Assembly: GCF_004362515.1 (NCBI RefSeq)
Contig: NZ_SNXU01000001.1
Coordinates: 3,224,001-3,288,000, forward strand
Length of the DNA stretch: 64,000 nucleotides
Origin: Actinokineospora alba
GTDB lineage: Bacteria > Actinomycetota > Actinomycetes > Mycobacteriales > Pseudonocardiaceae
Direction: 5' to 3'
Shown here: positions 35,368 through 42,780 of the stretch, piece by piece
Position numbering within the stretch: position 1 is the first letter of the stretch
Layout: every line of letters starts with the position of its first letter
Position numbers and translations under genes: made by a program
Notes under the pieces: generated by a model
The model's input: only the letters and a program-made list of their open reading frames with translations
What the model was told of the DNA's origin: nothing
Databases searched by the model: none

Positions 35368-35784
35368 ATGCGAATCACCCGAATCACCCTCGCCCTGACC
35401 ACCGCCTGCGCCGCCGCGCTGCTCACCGCCGGTATCGCTGTCGCCGGGGACGACACCCCCGCACCCCAGCCGCCCAAGGAGACGACCGCGGATCTCGGGG
35501 ACCTGTGCAAGGCCCTCACCGACCCGGATTCCCTTCCCAAGGAGTTCACCGAGATCCCCGAGGAAGTCCGCAAGCTGCTGCCGCCGAACCACACCACCGT
35601 CCGCGAGGTCCACGTCGGCGGCACCTACCCGTCCCCGGACGACAAGGCGGCGTTCGAGAAGCACGTCGAGCAAGAGGCGGAGAAGGCCGCCGAGGCACAC
35701 CCCGAGGGCCCGGAAGCGGGTGCCGACGTGGTCCACGAGCACGTCTACCTGCCCAGCCCGGAGGAGTGCAAGGCAGGCAAGTAG
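35368..35784 (+). CDS. Small secreted protein divergent from two-component system
   Basis: A 138-residue protein with a signal peptide at ~1-26 (MRITRITLALTTACAAALL, ends VAG). The mature part is acidic and polar, with two Cys (CKALTD and EECKAG) that could form a disulphide, and a His/Glu-rich end (VVHEHVYLPSPEEC). I recognise no family. The ATG 21 nt after the TCATCAG repeats suggests direct control by the adjacent response regulator, possibly as a periplasmic/extracellular partner of the sensor (inference). Confidence 0.72.
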   Translation: MRITRITLALTTACAAALLTAGIAVAGDDTPAPQPPKETTADLGDLCKALTDPDSLPKEFTEIPEEVRKLLPPNHTTVREVHVGGTYPSPDDKAAFEKHVEQEAEKAAEAHPEGPEAGADVVHEHVYLPSPEECKAGK

Positions 35785-35798
35785 TCAGTGTGTCCACA

Positions 35799-35845
35799 CA
35801 GGAACCGCCCGGTGGCCGGAAAGTCCGGCCACCGGGCGGTTCCTG
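35799..35845. terminator. Strong bidirectional terminator hairpin
   Basis: Inverted repeat of 22 perfect base pairs (35799-35820 / 35824-35845) around a 3-nt loop, between convergent genes ending at 35784 and 35867. Confidence 0.88.
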
Positions 35846-35866
35846 TCGATCAGCCTTCCGCGGGAG

Positions 35867-37036
35867 TCACACCCCGAGTGGCCGCTGGTCCCGGTTGTGG
35901 AACTGGTCCACCTCTACGTTCGACGCGGTGTGCCATCGGGCCAGGTACTCGTCCCGCTCGGCCAGGCTGACCGCCATCTCCACGGTGAACGGATCGAAGA
36001 ACGCCGGGCGGTACAGGGCGTCGGTGACCGTCGAGGTGATGAAGTACAGCGCGGAGAACGCCGCGATGAACAGCGACACATGCAGCAACTCGTGTGGGGC
36101 CGACAGCTGAACCCCGAACAGGTTTCCCGTGGTGAGGTCGCGCCCGCTCCAGGTCTTCATCAGGTCCTCTTTGAGCGCCGCGAGCCCGAAGAGCACGAAG
36201 AACACGAACATCACCATCGCGACGAGCAGCGCCTGCACCAACTGCGTCAGCACGAGGACCAGCACCATGTCGGCGCGTTCGGCCCGCCGCAGCGGAACCC
36301 GCTGCGGCGCGGTTTCGATGTGCTTGCGCAGCTCCTGGCGTGCGGTTGAGACCAGGAACAGGATGCCGACCAGCAGGAACAGGCCTACCAACAGCCACAT
36401 CCGGGAGGTGCTGGCGGCCGCCGACATCTGCCAGACCTCGTTGGTGAGCAACCCGAACACGGCGAACAACAGCAGCAGCGGCAACGCGCGGGTTGTCAGG
36501 CTGCCGACCGATTTCAGTTGCTTGCCCGCCGAGCGGAGCGCGGATCCGAAGACCGAACCCGCTCCGATCAGCGTCAGACCCAGCAGGACCCCGATCAAGC
36601 CCACGCCGAACAGCACGCCGAACAGCAGGTCGGGGAGAGTCAGTTCCTCGCCGATGAGGGCCATCTCGAGCAGCGGGCCGAACGTGTAGACGCTGATCAA
36701 CGCGATGGCGGTCGGGGTGCCGTCTCCCGCGACGACCCGTTTGCGCATCCAGCGCGCGGCCACCCAGGCGGCCACCACGGGGGCGACGAAGGCCGCGAAC
36801 CAGAGGAGGTGGTAGCCGGCGAAGAGCAGGTCGGACTCCATCAGCCGTTCGAAGTGTTCCTCGGACTCACCGTCCAACACTTCAAGCGGGATGTTCAGCA
36901 GGTCCCAGGCGAGCAGGAACGCGATCGCGGGGATGATCCGGACCAGCAGCCGGTCGGCTCGGCCGCCGACGATCGAGGGGAGGCCTCGGGCGCGGAACCA
37001 CAGTTCGGTGGCGCGCCGTTCGCGATCATCGTTCAT
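35867..37036 (-). CDS. Multi-pass membrane protein of unknown function
   Basis: A 389-residue protein with about nine or ten hydrophobic helices and a long charged linker (STARQELRKHIETAPQRVPLRRAERAD) in the middle. No catalytic or transport motif is recognised. ATG 37036 is the first start in good codon context, but its ribosome site (GGAAGGA) is 15 nt away. The frame extends to 37189 and would overlap the lysR remnant. It stands alone, with a strong shared terminator at its 3' end. Confidence 0.7.
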   Translation of the reverse strand: MNDDRERRATELWFRARGLPSIVGGRADRLLVRIIPAIAFLLAWDLLNIPLEVLDGESEEHFERLMESDLLFAGYHLLWFAAFVAPVVAAWVAARWMRKRVVAGDGTPTAIALISVYTFGPLLEMALIGEELTLPDLLFGVLFGVGLIGVLLGLTLIGAGSVFGSALRSAGKQLKSVGSLTTRALPLLLLFAVFGLLTNEVWQMSAAASTSRMWLLVGLFLLVGILFLVSTARQELRKHIETAPQRVPLRRAERADMVLVLVLTQLVQALLVAMVMFVFFVLFGLAALKEDLMKTWSGRDLTTGNLFGVQLSAPHELLHVSLFIAAFSALYFITSTVTDALYRPAFFDPFTVEMAVSLAERDEYLARWHTASNVEVDQFHNRDQRPLGV

Positions 37037-37130
37037 GAGAGTGCGGGGTGTTCCTTCCAACCGGAAATGATCTTTTTGACCATTGTCCACATCCGAATCG
37101 GATTCGCATATATCCCGTTCGGTGATAGCT

Positions 37131-37402
37131 TCACTGTCGCGTCGATTCCGCCATTCGATCGCGCAGCTCGGCGAATCGTACGGCCACATTGCGCGCCCTG
37201 TGCACGAAGTGGTGGCCGAGATCGGTCAACACCATCGCATTATTGTCATGCCGAAACAATTTCCGCCCAGAGTTCGTTCGATTCTGCGCAACTGCGCACT
37301 CAGGGCGATCTGGGACATGCCCAACGCGGGTGCCGCCTGGCGGAGAGTGCCCAGGTCAGCAGTGGTGAGCACGATGACAAGATGTCTCATTTCCAAGCGC
37401 AT
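37131..37402 (-). pseudogene. lysR fragment, frameshifted and truncated
   Basis: The N-terminal LysR HTH is readable from ATG 37402: MRLEMRHLVIVLTTADLGT, then ALGMSQIALSAQLRRIERTLGGN. One base is missing near 37258-37262; after the shift the frame continues as LFRHDNNAMVLTDLGHHFVHRARN and ends at a TGA at 37131. Only the ~92-residue DNA-binding part remains and the effector domain is gone. It is divergent from an intact lysR whose N-terminus is similar (MRLELRHLRVV), suggesting an old paralogue. Confidence 0.78.
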
Positions 37403-37428
37403 TGCCATAAAGTACGCCAGTGGCCGGT

Positions 37429-38460
37429 ATGCGTCTGGAATTGCGACATCTCCGAGTGGTCGGTGCGATTGCCCGCGCGGGCAGCATTCGCCGCGCCGCC
37501 GCGGCGCTGCTTATCTCGCAACCCGCGTTGCTCGGCCAACTGCAGCGCATCGAGGAGACGGTCGGCGGTCCGGTATTCGTGCGCAGCCGCACGGGTGTCG
37601 AACCCACCGAACTCGGCCGCTTTCTGATCGCCGAAGGCGGCTGTGTGGTCGACGAGTTCGACCGGCTCATCGCCGACACGCGCAAGCGCGCGAAGGAACA
37701 GCGCGCCTTGGGTATCAGCGCGATGCGGGACCTGGACTCCGCGACCCTCATCGCCACGGTCACCGAGTTGCTGCCCGCGCGCGAGATCGCGACCTGGCAG
37801 CTCGACTCGCTGCGGGCGGGCTTCGACCTGCTGGCCGCGGGAGACCTCGATGTCGCGCTGCTGTACCGGTTTCCGCACGGCACGCGGGCCCCGGACGCCG
37901 TGCGCCTGCTCGACGTCGTCACGGTCGAGCCCGCATTCGTCGGTCTCGCGGCGGATCACCCGCTCGCCGGACTCACGGAGATCCCGCTGGCCGCGCTCGC
38001 CGACGCGACCTGGGTCATCTCGGCGGCCGAGGACGACACCGGCAGGCTGGCAGGCTTCCACCGGGCGTGCGCGGGCGCCGGCTTCACCCCGCGGATCAGG
38101 CACTACGTGGGGGACTGCGACATGGCCATCCCACTGCTGCGCGGGGCGGGGTCGGTGGCGGTCATGCATCCGATGTGCGTGCCGCCGGACGGTGTGGTGA
38201 TCCGGCCCATCGTGGGCAGTCCGCACTACCGGTCCATCACCATCGCGTGGCGCGAAGAGTCCACTGTGGACGATCTGGTCCCGGAGCTGCGCTCGCGGCT
38301 GGTGGAGAACTACCACCGGGAGGTAAGCCTGCGGCCGCATTACCGGCACTGGTGGGAGACGAACGTCGGCCCGCTGTCGGCGCACGCCCCGGAAGGCGCC
38401 ACGGCCACCATCTGCGCCATGCCCGCGGCGCGGATGGTGGCCGTGCGGTCGGCTACTTGA
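37429..38460 (+). CDS. LysR family transcriptional regulator
   Basis: A 343-residue regulator. HTH at ~2-62 (MRLELRHLRVVGAIARAGS, AAAALLISQPALLGQLQRIEETVGG) and the two-lobed substrate-binding domain at ~90-290 (LLDVVTVEPAFVGLAADHPLAG, GSVAVMHPMCV). ATG 37429 matches the usual LysR start; GTG 37420 is also possible. Its last 8 nt overlap the convergent aminopeptidase-like gene. The divergent neighbour is the lysR pseudogene, so the classical divergent target is absent and the regulon is unknown. Confidence 0.86.
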   Translation: MRLELRHLRVVGAIARAGSIRRAAAALLISQPALLGQLQRIEETVGGPVFVRSRTGVEPTELGRFLIAEGGCVVDEFDRLIADTRKRAKEQRALGISAMRDLDSATLIATVTELLPAREIATWQLDSLRAGFDLLAAGDLDVALLYRFPHGTRAPDAVRLLDVVTVEPAFVGLAADHPLAGLTEIPLAALADATWVISAAEDDTGRLAGFHRACAGAGFTPRIRHYVGDCDMAIPLLRGAGSVAVMHPMCVPPDGVVIRPIVGSPHYRSITIAWREESTVDDLVPELRSRLVENYHREVSLRPHYRHWWETNVGPLSAHAPEGATATICAMPAARMVAVRSAT

Positions 38461-40057
38461 CGTTCTTGAGCAGTTCCTCGAGTGCGGGCGAGTCGCCCTT
38501 CTTGGCGGGTTCGCCGCCCGCGGAGTCCGGTGCGATGTCGGCGAGCTTGTCGGCGACGGCGGCGCAGGTGGTCCGGCGCTCGGGGAGCTTGCCGTCGATC
38601 AGGTAGGCGTTGACCGCGTCGTCGACGCAGGCGTTCTTACGCGCGCCGTAGTGGCCGTGGACGCCGCTGTTCTGGACGGTGATCAGCGGCATGTCGAGCT
38701 TGTCGGCCGCGGCGGCCCCGCCGCGGTATGCGGTCTGCGTGTCGCCCTCGGACTGCACGACCACGCCCGGCTGGTACCGGCGGTTCTTGATCTCGATCAT
38801 GGGGTCGCGACCGGTGGTGAAGGAGCAGTTGTTGGGAGCCACGCTGTTGATCGCCTCGCCGTAGGGCGTCTCCGCGGCGACCTTGCGCATGTCGGCGTAG
38901 TAGTCCTCCTGGTTGGTCGGCCACGACCAGTCGCACAGGATGGCCTGGTAGGTGCCGTTGGGCTTCTCGTCCTGGCGCAGCGAGTTGCCCTCGTCGGGAT
39001 GTGCCAGCTTGGCGAGCTGACCCGCCGCGTCGGCGTCGACGTCGCCACCGTCGAGCGCGGGCAGCAGGTCGCCCAGCGCCCAGGCGAACGCCGCCCACAG
39101 CGAGCGGTACCGAGCGCCCGTGCCGACCGCGCTGTCGAACGAGGTCACGTCGTCGAGGGCGCCGAGCTGCTTGTCCTTGAGCGTGGCGGCGAACCGGTCC
39201 AGCACGCCCTGCACGTCGGCCGGGGTGGCGCCGAGGTGGAAGGACTTGTCCCGGTCGGCGACCCACTGCTTCCAGGCTTGCACGTTCGCGTGGTGGGCCG
39301 CCACGTCGTCCTTCTCCTGGTCGCGCCAGGACTGGTTCGGGTCCTGTGTGGAGTCGAGGACGATGCGGTCGAGGTGGTCGGCGAACATCTCGCCGTAGAG
39401 CGGGCCGAGGAACGTGCCATAGGAGAACCCGAGGAAGCTGATCTTCTCCTCGCCCAGCACCCGGCGGATCAGGTCCATGTCGCGGGCGGTGTTCATGCTG
39501 GTGATGTGCTTGCGCAGGTCACCGCCGCCGCTGGCGCACGCGGTCTCGTCGCTCTTGGCGTGCTCGGTGTACTTGGGGAGGTCTTCCTCGGTCGGCCTGC
39601 TGGGCAGCGTCGGCGACTCGGGCCGCGGGTCGCAGAACAGCTGCGTGGACTTCCCGACACCGCGCGGATCCATGCCGATCGTGTCGTACACCGCGGCCGC
39701 GGCCTGACCTTCCAGCCCGAGCGCCAGGCTCAGTCCCTCCGCGCCGGGGCCGCCCGGGTTGGTCAGCAGCACGCCGCGCCTGCGGGCCTTGTCGCCCGCC
39801 TGCTTGCGGGCGATCGCGATGGTGATCTTCTTGCCGCCGGGGTCGCGGTAGTCCATCGGCACCTCGACGGTCGCGCACTCGGCTCCGCCGTCCTTGAGGT
39901 CCGCGTTCTCACACTCGCCCCACTTGAGCTGCTGGCGCGCGAGTTCGTCGAGGCCGTCGGGCTGCTGGGCCGGGCTCGGCGCGGGCGCCGACTCCGGTGT
40001 CGTGCACCCGGTAAGTCCTATCAGGACAGTGAGGGTGATGGCCGTCGAACGTAACAT
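38453..40057 (-). CDS. Lipoprotein alpha/beta hydrolase, tripeptidyl aminopeptidase-like
   Basis: A 534-residue paralogue of the protein at 27297-28910, but anchored as a lipoprotein: lipobox LTGC at residues 15-18 after a short hydrophobic signal, then a Pro/Ala/Ser-rich spacer. Oxyanion segment TNPGGPGAEGL, nucleophile GFSYGTFLG, TAP-like C-terminus with GDTQTAYRGG, NSGVHGHYG and CVDDAVNAYLIDGKLP. Acts on peptides at the outer membrane face (family knowledge). ATG 40057 is chosen because it begins the lipoprotein signal; the ribosome site (AAAGGA) is distant. Confidence 0.88.
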   Translation of the reverse strand: MLRSTAITLTVLIGLTGCTTPESAPAPSPAQQPDGLDELARQQLKWGECENADLKDGGAECATVEVPMDYRDPGGKKITIAIARKQAGDKARRRGVLLTNPGGPGAEGLSLALGLEGQAAAAVYDTIGMDPRGVGKSTQLFCDPRPESPTLPSRPTEEDLPKYTEHAKSDETACASGGGDLRKHITSMNTARDMDLIRRVLGEEKISFLGFSYGTFLGPLYGEMFADHLDRIVLDSTQDPNQSWRDQEKDDVAAHHANVQAWKQWVADRDKSFHLGATPADVQGVLDRFAATLKDKQLGALDDVTSFDSAVGTGARYRSLWAAFAWALGDLLPALDGGDVDADAAGQLAKLAHPDEGNSLRQDEKPNGTYQAILCDWSWPTNQEDYYADMRKVAAETPYGEAINSVAPNNCSFTTGRDPMIEIKNRRYQPGVVVQSEGDTQTAYRGGAAAADKLDMPLITVQNSGVHGHYGARKNACVDDAVNAYLIDGKLPERRTTCAAVADKLADIAPDSAGGEPAKKGDSPALEELLKNVK

Positions 40058-40274
40058 GGCTGGAGGTGTTCCTTTCGCGAGAAATCTGCGGCGAACGCAA
40101 GGAAATGCGCCGGGCGGTAGGGGACGAGCAGCCAGGTGGCTGGAAGTCCGGCCGGGTGGGGGTGTCGGTGGCGGCGAGACGTTGTTATCGTCGGTGTCGT
40201 CGCGAAAGTGCTTGAAAAGAAACAACAGTAGGTCGCTTAACTCGTTGCTCGTGATCAGGTGCGACGAGCCGCGA

Positions 40275-40916
40275 TCACTTGACGAGGCCGCCGCGCTGCG
40301 CGACAAGGGCCGCCTGGACCCGGTTGCCCACGCCGAGCTTGCCGAGGATGGTGCTGACTTCGTCCTTCACCGTGCCCACGCTCAGGTGCAGCTTGCTGCC
40401 GATGATGCGATTCGACAGCCCGTCGGCCATCAGGGTCAGCACCATGCTTTCCCGTTCGGACAGCCGTGCCACGGGGGACGAGGCGCTCTTGTGCGCCTCG
40501 CCCGCGAGGAAGCCTTCCACCACGGTTCGCGCCACCGCGGGAGACAGGACGACTCCGCCCTTGGCCAAAGTGCGGACCATGTGGGGGAGTTGGTGCGGGT
40601 CGGTGTCCTTGAGCAGGAACCCGGCCGCCCCGGACCGCAGTGCGGTGGCGACGTACTCGTCGACGCCGAAGGTCGTGAGGATGGCCACGACCGGCGGGTT
40701 CGGCCGGCGACGGAGCTCGCGCAGAATGGTCAGGCCGTCCATGTCGGGCATCCGCAGGTCGAGCAGGACCACGTCGGGCGCGTGCTCGGCCACGCGGTCC
40801 AGTGCCTGTGCGCCGGAGGCGGTCGCCACCACGTCGATGTCGTCGGCCGCGCGCAGGATCAGCTCGAATCCCGAACGGACCAGCGCTTCGTCGTCCACGA
40901 CGACAACCCGAATCAT
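40275..40916 (-). CDS. NarL/LuxR-type response regulator (orphan)
   Basis: A 213-residue regulator. Receiver with phospho-acceptor Asp53 (VVLLDLRMPDMDG), switch Thr in ILTTFG and Lys in LLKDTD; LuxR HTH at ~145-208 (LSERESMVLTLMADGLSNRIIGSKLHLSVGTVKDEVSTILGKLG). TAGGAG 5 nt before ATG 40916 sets the start. No histidine kinase is encoded next to it, so the partner is elsewhere or the gene is an orphan. 40058-40274 between it and the lipoprotein is a promoter region with no gene. Confidence 0.9.
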   Translation of the reverse strand: MIRVVVVDDEALVRSGFELILRAADDIDVVATASGAQALDRVAEHAPDVVLLDLRMPDMDGLTILRELRRRPNPPVVAILTTFGVDEYVATALRSGAAGFLLKDTDPHQLPHMVRTLAKGGVVLSPAVARTVVEGFLAGEAHKSASSPVARLSERESMVLTLMADGLSNRIIGSKLHLSVGTVKDEVSTILGKLGVGNRVQAALVAQRGGLVK

Positions 40917-41118
40917 CTGTGCTCCTAGGCGTGGACGCAGGCGCCTCGCGTCCGGCGCCTGCTCTTGACCTCCGGTCACCGGGGTCCAGCCGGACTGTAT
41001 CGGGCGGTTGCGCCATTCGGCGCAGTCCGACGGGGGGTTTGCTGATCCCGTTCGGCTATAGCTTTCGTGTTGACCCTGCGTGGCCCGCGTACTCGTTCAC
41101 GAACCCGGATGTGCAGTG

Positions 41119-41208
41119 ATGACCGAAATGCAGCGCCGTCCCGCCGCGGGCGTCCCGGACGACCGTGTGTCCCTTGTGGACCTGCTCACCGAGGGGGACC
41201 ATCCATGA
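41119..41208 (+). pseudogene. gvpJ/gvpA-like gas vesicle gene remnant
   Basis: A 29-codon frame (MTEMQRRPAAGVP, then DDRVSLVDLL) reads like the first residues of GvpJ/GvpA-family structural proteins, where DRVSL.DLLDRVLDKG is conserved. After DLL the match stops and the frame ends in a TGA that overlaps the gvpK ATG (ATGA). The best explanation is an internal deletion that removed the rest of a gvp gene lying directly upstream of gvpK. Confidence 0.6.
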
Positions 41209-41510
41209 CGCGCCATGATCCGTTTCCCCTCGCCGAGCGCATCGCGATGGACCCGGAATCCGCCGAACGCGGTTTGGCGAGCCTGGTGCTCACTGTGGTC
41301 GAACTGCTTCGGCAACTGGTGGAACGGCAGGCGATCCGGCGCGTGGACGGCGGCGACCTGACCGCGGCCGAGATCGAACGCATCGGCAGCACACTCATGC
41401 GGCTGGAGCAGGGAATGCGGGAGCTGTGCGAGCACTTCGACCTGACCCTCGACGACCTCAACCTCGACCTGGGCCCGCTGGGCACGCTGCTCCCGAATGA
41501 TCGGGGGTGA
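41205..41510 (+). CDS. gvpK: Gas vesicle protein GvpK
   Basis: A 101-residue protein with the GvpK signature throughout: ERGLASLVLTVVELLRQLVE, RQAIRRVDGGDLTAAEIERIG, and DLNLDLGPLGTLL at the end. GvpK is a minor protein required for gas vesicle assembly. GAGGGGGACC upstream supports ATG 41205, which overlaps the remnant's stop. No other gvp gene is in the window, so it is probably a relic of a lost cluster or has another use. Near-full length (family ~90-140 residues). Confidence 0.88.
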   Translation: MTRHDPFPLAERIAMDPESAERGLASLVLTVVELLRQLVERQAIRRVDGGDLTAAEIERIGSTLMRLEQGMRELCEHFDLTLDDLNLDLGPLGTLLPNDRG

Positions 41511-41515
41511 GCAAA

Positions 41516-41536
41516 CGCCGGGCGAAACGCCCGGCG
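41516..41536. terminator. Terminator-like hairpin
   Basis: CGCCGGGCG / CGCCCGGCG perfect 9-bp stem with AAA loop, 6 nt after the gvpK stop, between convergent genes. Confidence 0.8.
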
Positions 41537-41569
41537 TCGGCTGCTGATCGAAGGCGGTCCGGCCAGGAC

Positions 41570-41773
41570 CTAGGACGCGCGCTTGCGTGCCTTGCGGGCG
41601 GCGCGTTTCGTCTTGCCCCACGTTCGGGATCCGGTGGCCTTCGCCTTGCCCGACAGCTTGCGCGCCCGGCCGCGGTTGGCCATCGGCTTGTTGTGCACCG
41701 CTTTGCCGATCCACTGCGTGATTCCGCCGGTCATCTGCTGCGTCCGGTAGCGGACCCGGTTCAAGATGCTCAT
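41570..41773 (-). CDS. Small basic CsbD-like protein
   Basis: A 67-residue, strongly basic protein. The pattern IGKAVHNKPMANRGRARKLSGKAK resembles CsbD-type stress proteins (G.a...G...gn......G.a.kl.Gk), here followed by a Lys/Arg tail (KTKRAARKARKR). GGAGGGAG 7 nt before ATG 41773 sets the start. CsbD proteins are general stress proteins of unknown mechanism. Convergent with gvpK. Confidence 0.6.
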   Translation of the reverse strand: MSILNRVRYRTQQMTGGITQWIGKAVHNKPMANRGRARKLSGKAKATGSRTWGKTKRAARKARKRAS

Positions 41774-41980
41774 TCTCTGCTCCCTCCGCTTCCATACGGA
41801 CACCCCACGGATGCCCACCAACGCGTCCGGCTAACCCCTTGGCGCGCGGCTACTCCATTCGCGAGGTCGATCACCGCGAACGTGGCGGATCACTACGCCT
41901 TTCGCTGTCGGCACTGTGGTTCGGATTGCGCGAACGAGAATCCAGTGCCGTGTTCGGGGTGATCAGCGGATCGGGTCGGG

Positions 41981-42493
41981 CTACTTCGCGGCTTCGAGCA
42001 CGTCCTTCATCGCCGGGATGCCCGCGTCGCACGGCATGTAGGACTTCTCCGGGCCCCACAACGCCTCGACCAGCACCTGGGCCCGCGTCGTGCCCACCAT
42101 GAAGGCGACCTGGCAGGTGGTCTTGGTGTCGAACTCGTTCTCGGTGGGCACGCCGTCGATCAGGCGGTAGTGCTTGTCGTCGGGCTTGATGGACAGGACG
42201 CTGTCGTAGTCGGCCAGGACGATCAGCCTGGTGTCCTTCTTCTCCCCGAATACGCAGGCCGGGTAGTGGACCCACTTCTTGAGCACCCCGTCGGCGGGCT
42301 TCAGGCCCACGATCGCCAGCGTGTCCTCGGTGACCAGGGAGCAGAGGTCCTTGTCGTTGAGGCCCTTGGGCGCGGCAGGGGCCTCGGTCGGCTGGTTCCC
42401 GCCTGCGGAGGACAACGGGTCGCCCGCGCTGTCGCAGCCCGCCAGCAGGCAGGCGGCGGACACGACGGCGAGCGCGAGCGATGAGACGTTCAT
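41981..42493 (-). CDS. DUF3558-like lipoprotein
   Basis: A 170-residue lipoprotein with lipobox LLAGC (Cys20) and a low-complexity spacer, then the compact DUF3558 fold: DLCSLVTEDTLAIVGLKPA, YPACVFGEK, two conserved Cys pairs. DUF3558 proteins are common in Pseudonocardiales and mycobacteria; function unknown. No ribosome site; -10-like TACGTT lies exactly 7 nt before the ATG, predicting a leaderless mRNA. Confidence 0.83.
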   Translation of the reverse strand: MNVSSLALAVVSAACLLAGCDSAGDPLSSAGGNQPTEAPAAPKGLNDKDLCSLVTEDTLAIVGLKPADGVLKKWVHYPACVFGEKKDTRLIVLADYDSVLSIKPDDKHYRLIDGVPTENEFDTKTTCQVAFMVGTTRAQVLVEALWGPEKSYMPCDAGIPAMKDVLEAAK

Positions 42494-42567
42494 GGCGGCA
42501 AACGTACAGACCCGAGGGCCGCCTCGCGTCGCGGTCGGCCCATTTGGTCGCGACCAACAGGGTCGCC

Positions 42568-42780
42568 CTAGAGCGACCCGGGGACGTCGTGGCGGGATTT
42601 CACGCCGAGTTTCCGCAGCACCCCGGCGACGTGCTGTTCGACGGTGCGGCGGGACAGGAAGAGGATGTCGGCGATCTCCTGGTTCGACCGGTGCTGAACC
42701 AGGAGCGCGGCGACGTCCTGCTCGCGCGGGGACAACGCGCCGGGGCCGTTGCGGCGCCAGCGCCGGGTGTGCGCGGCGAG
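42568..42780 (-). other. LuxR HTH segment of the adjacent LAL gene, in a shifted frame
   Basis: The frame ending at TAG 42568 encodes a textbook LuxR C-terminal HTH: LSPREQDVAALLVQHRSNQEIADILFLSRRTVEQHVAGVLRKLG. It joins the LAL frame exactly at RDHG: one missing G between plus-strand positions 42780 and 42781 would restore RDHGLAAHTRRW and a single ORF 42568-45290. Either a true frameshift mutation or a base-call error. Confidence 0.8.

Noticed and set aside
38453..38460. Gene overlap between lysR and the lipoprotein gene as a sign of error
   Set aside because: Convergent genes with 8 nt of shared stop region are common in dense actinobacterial DNA; both proteins end normally.
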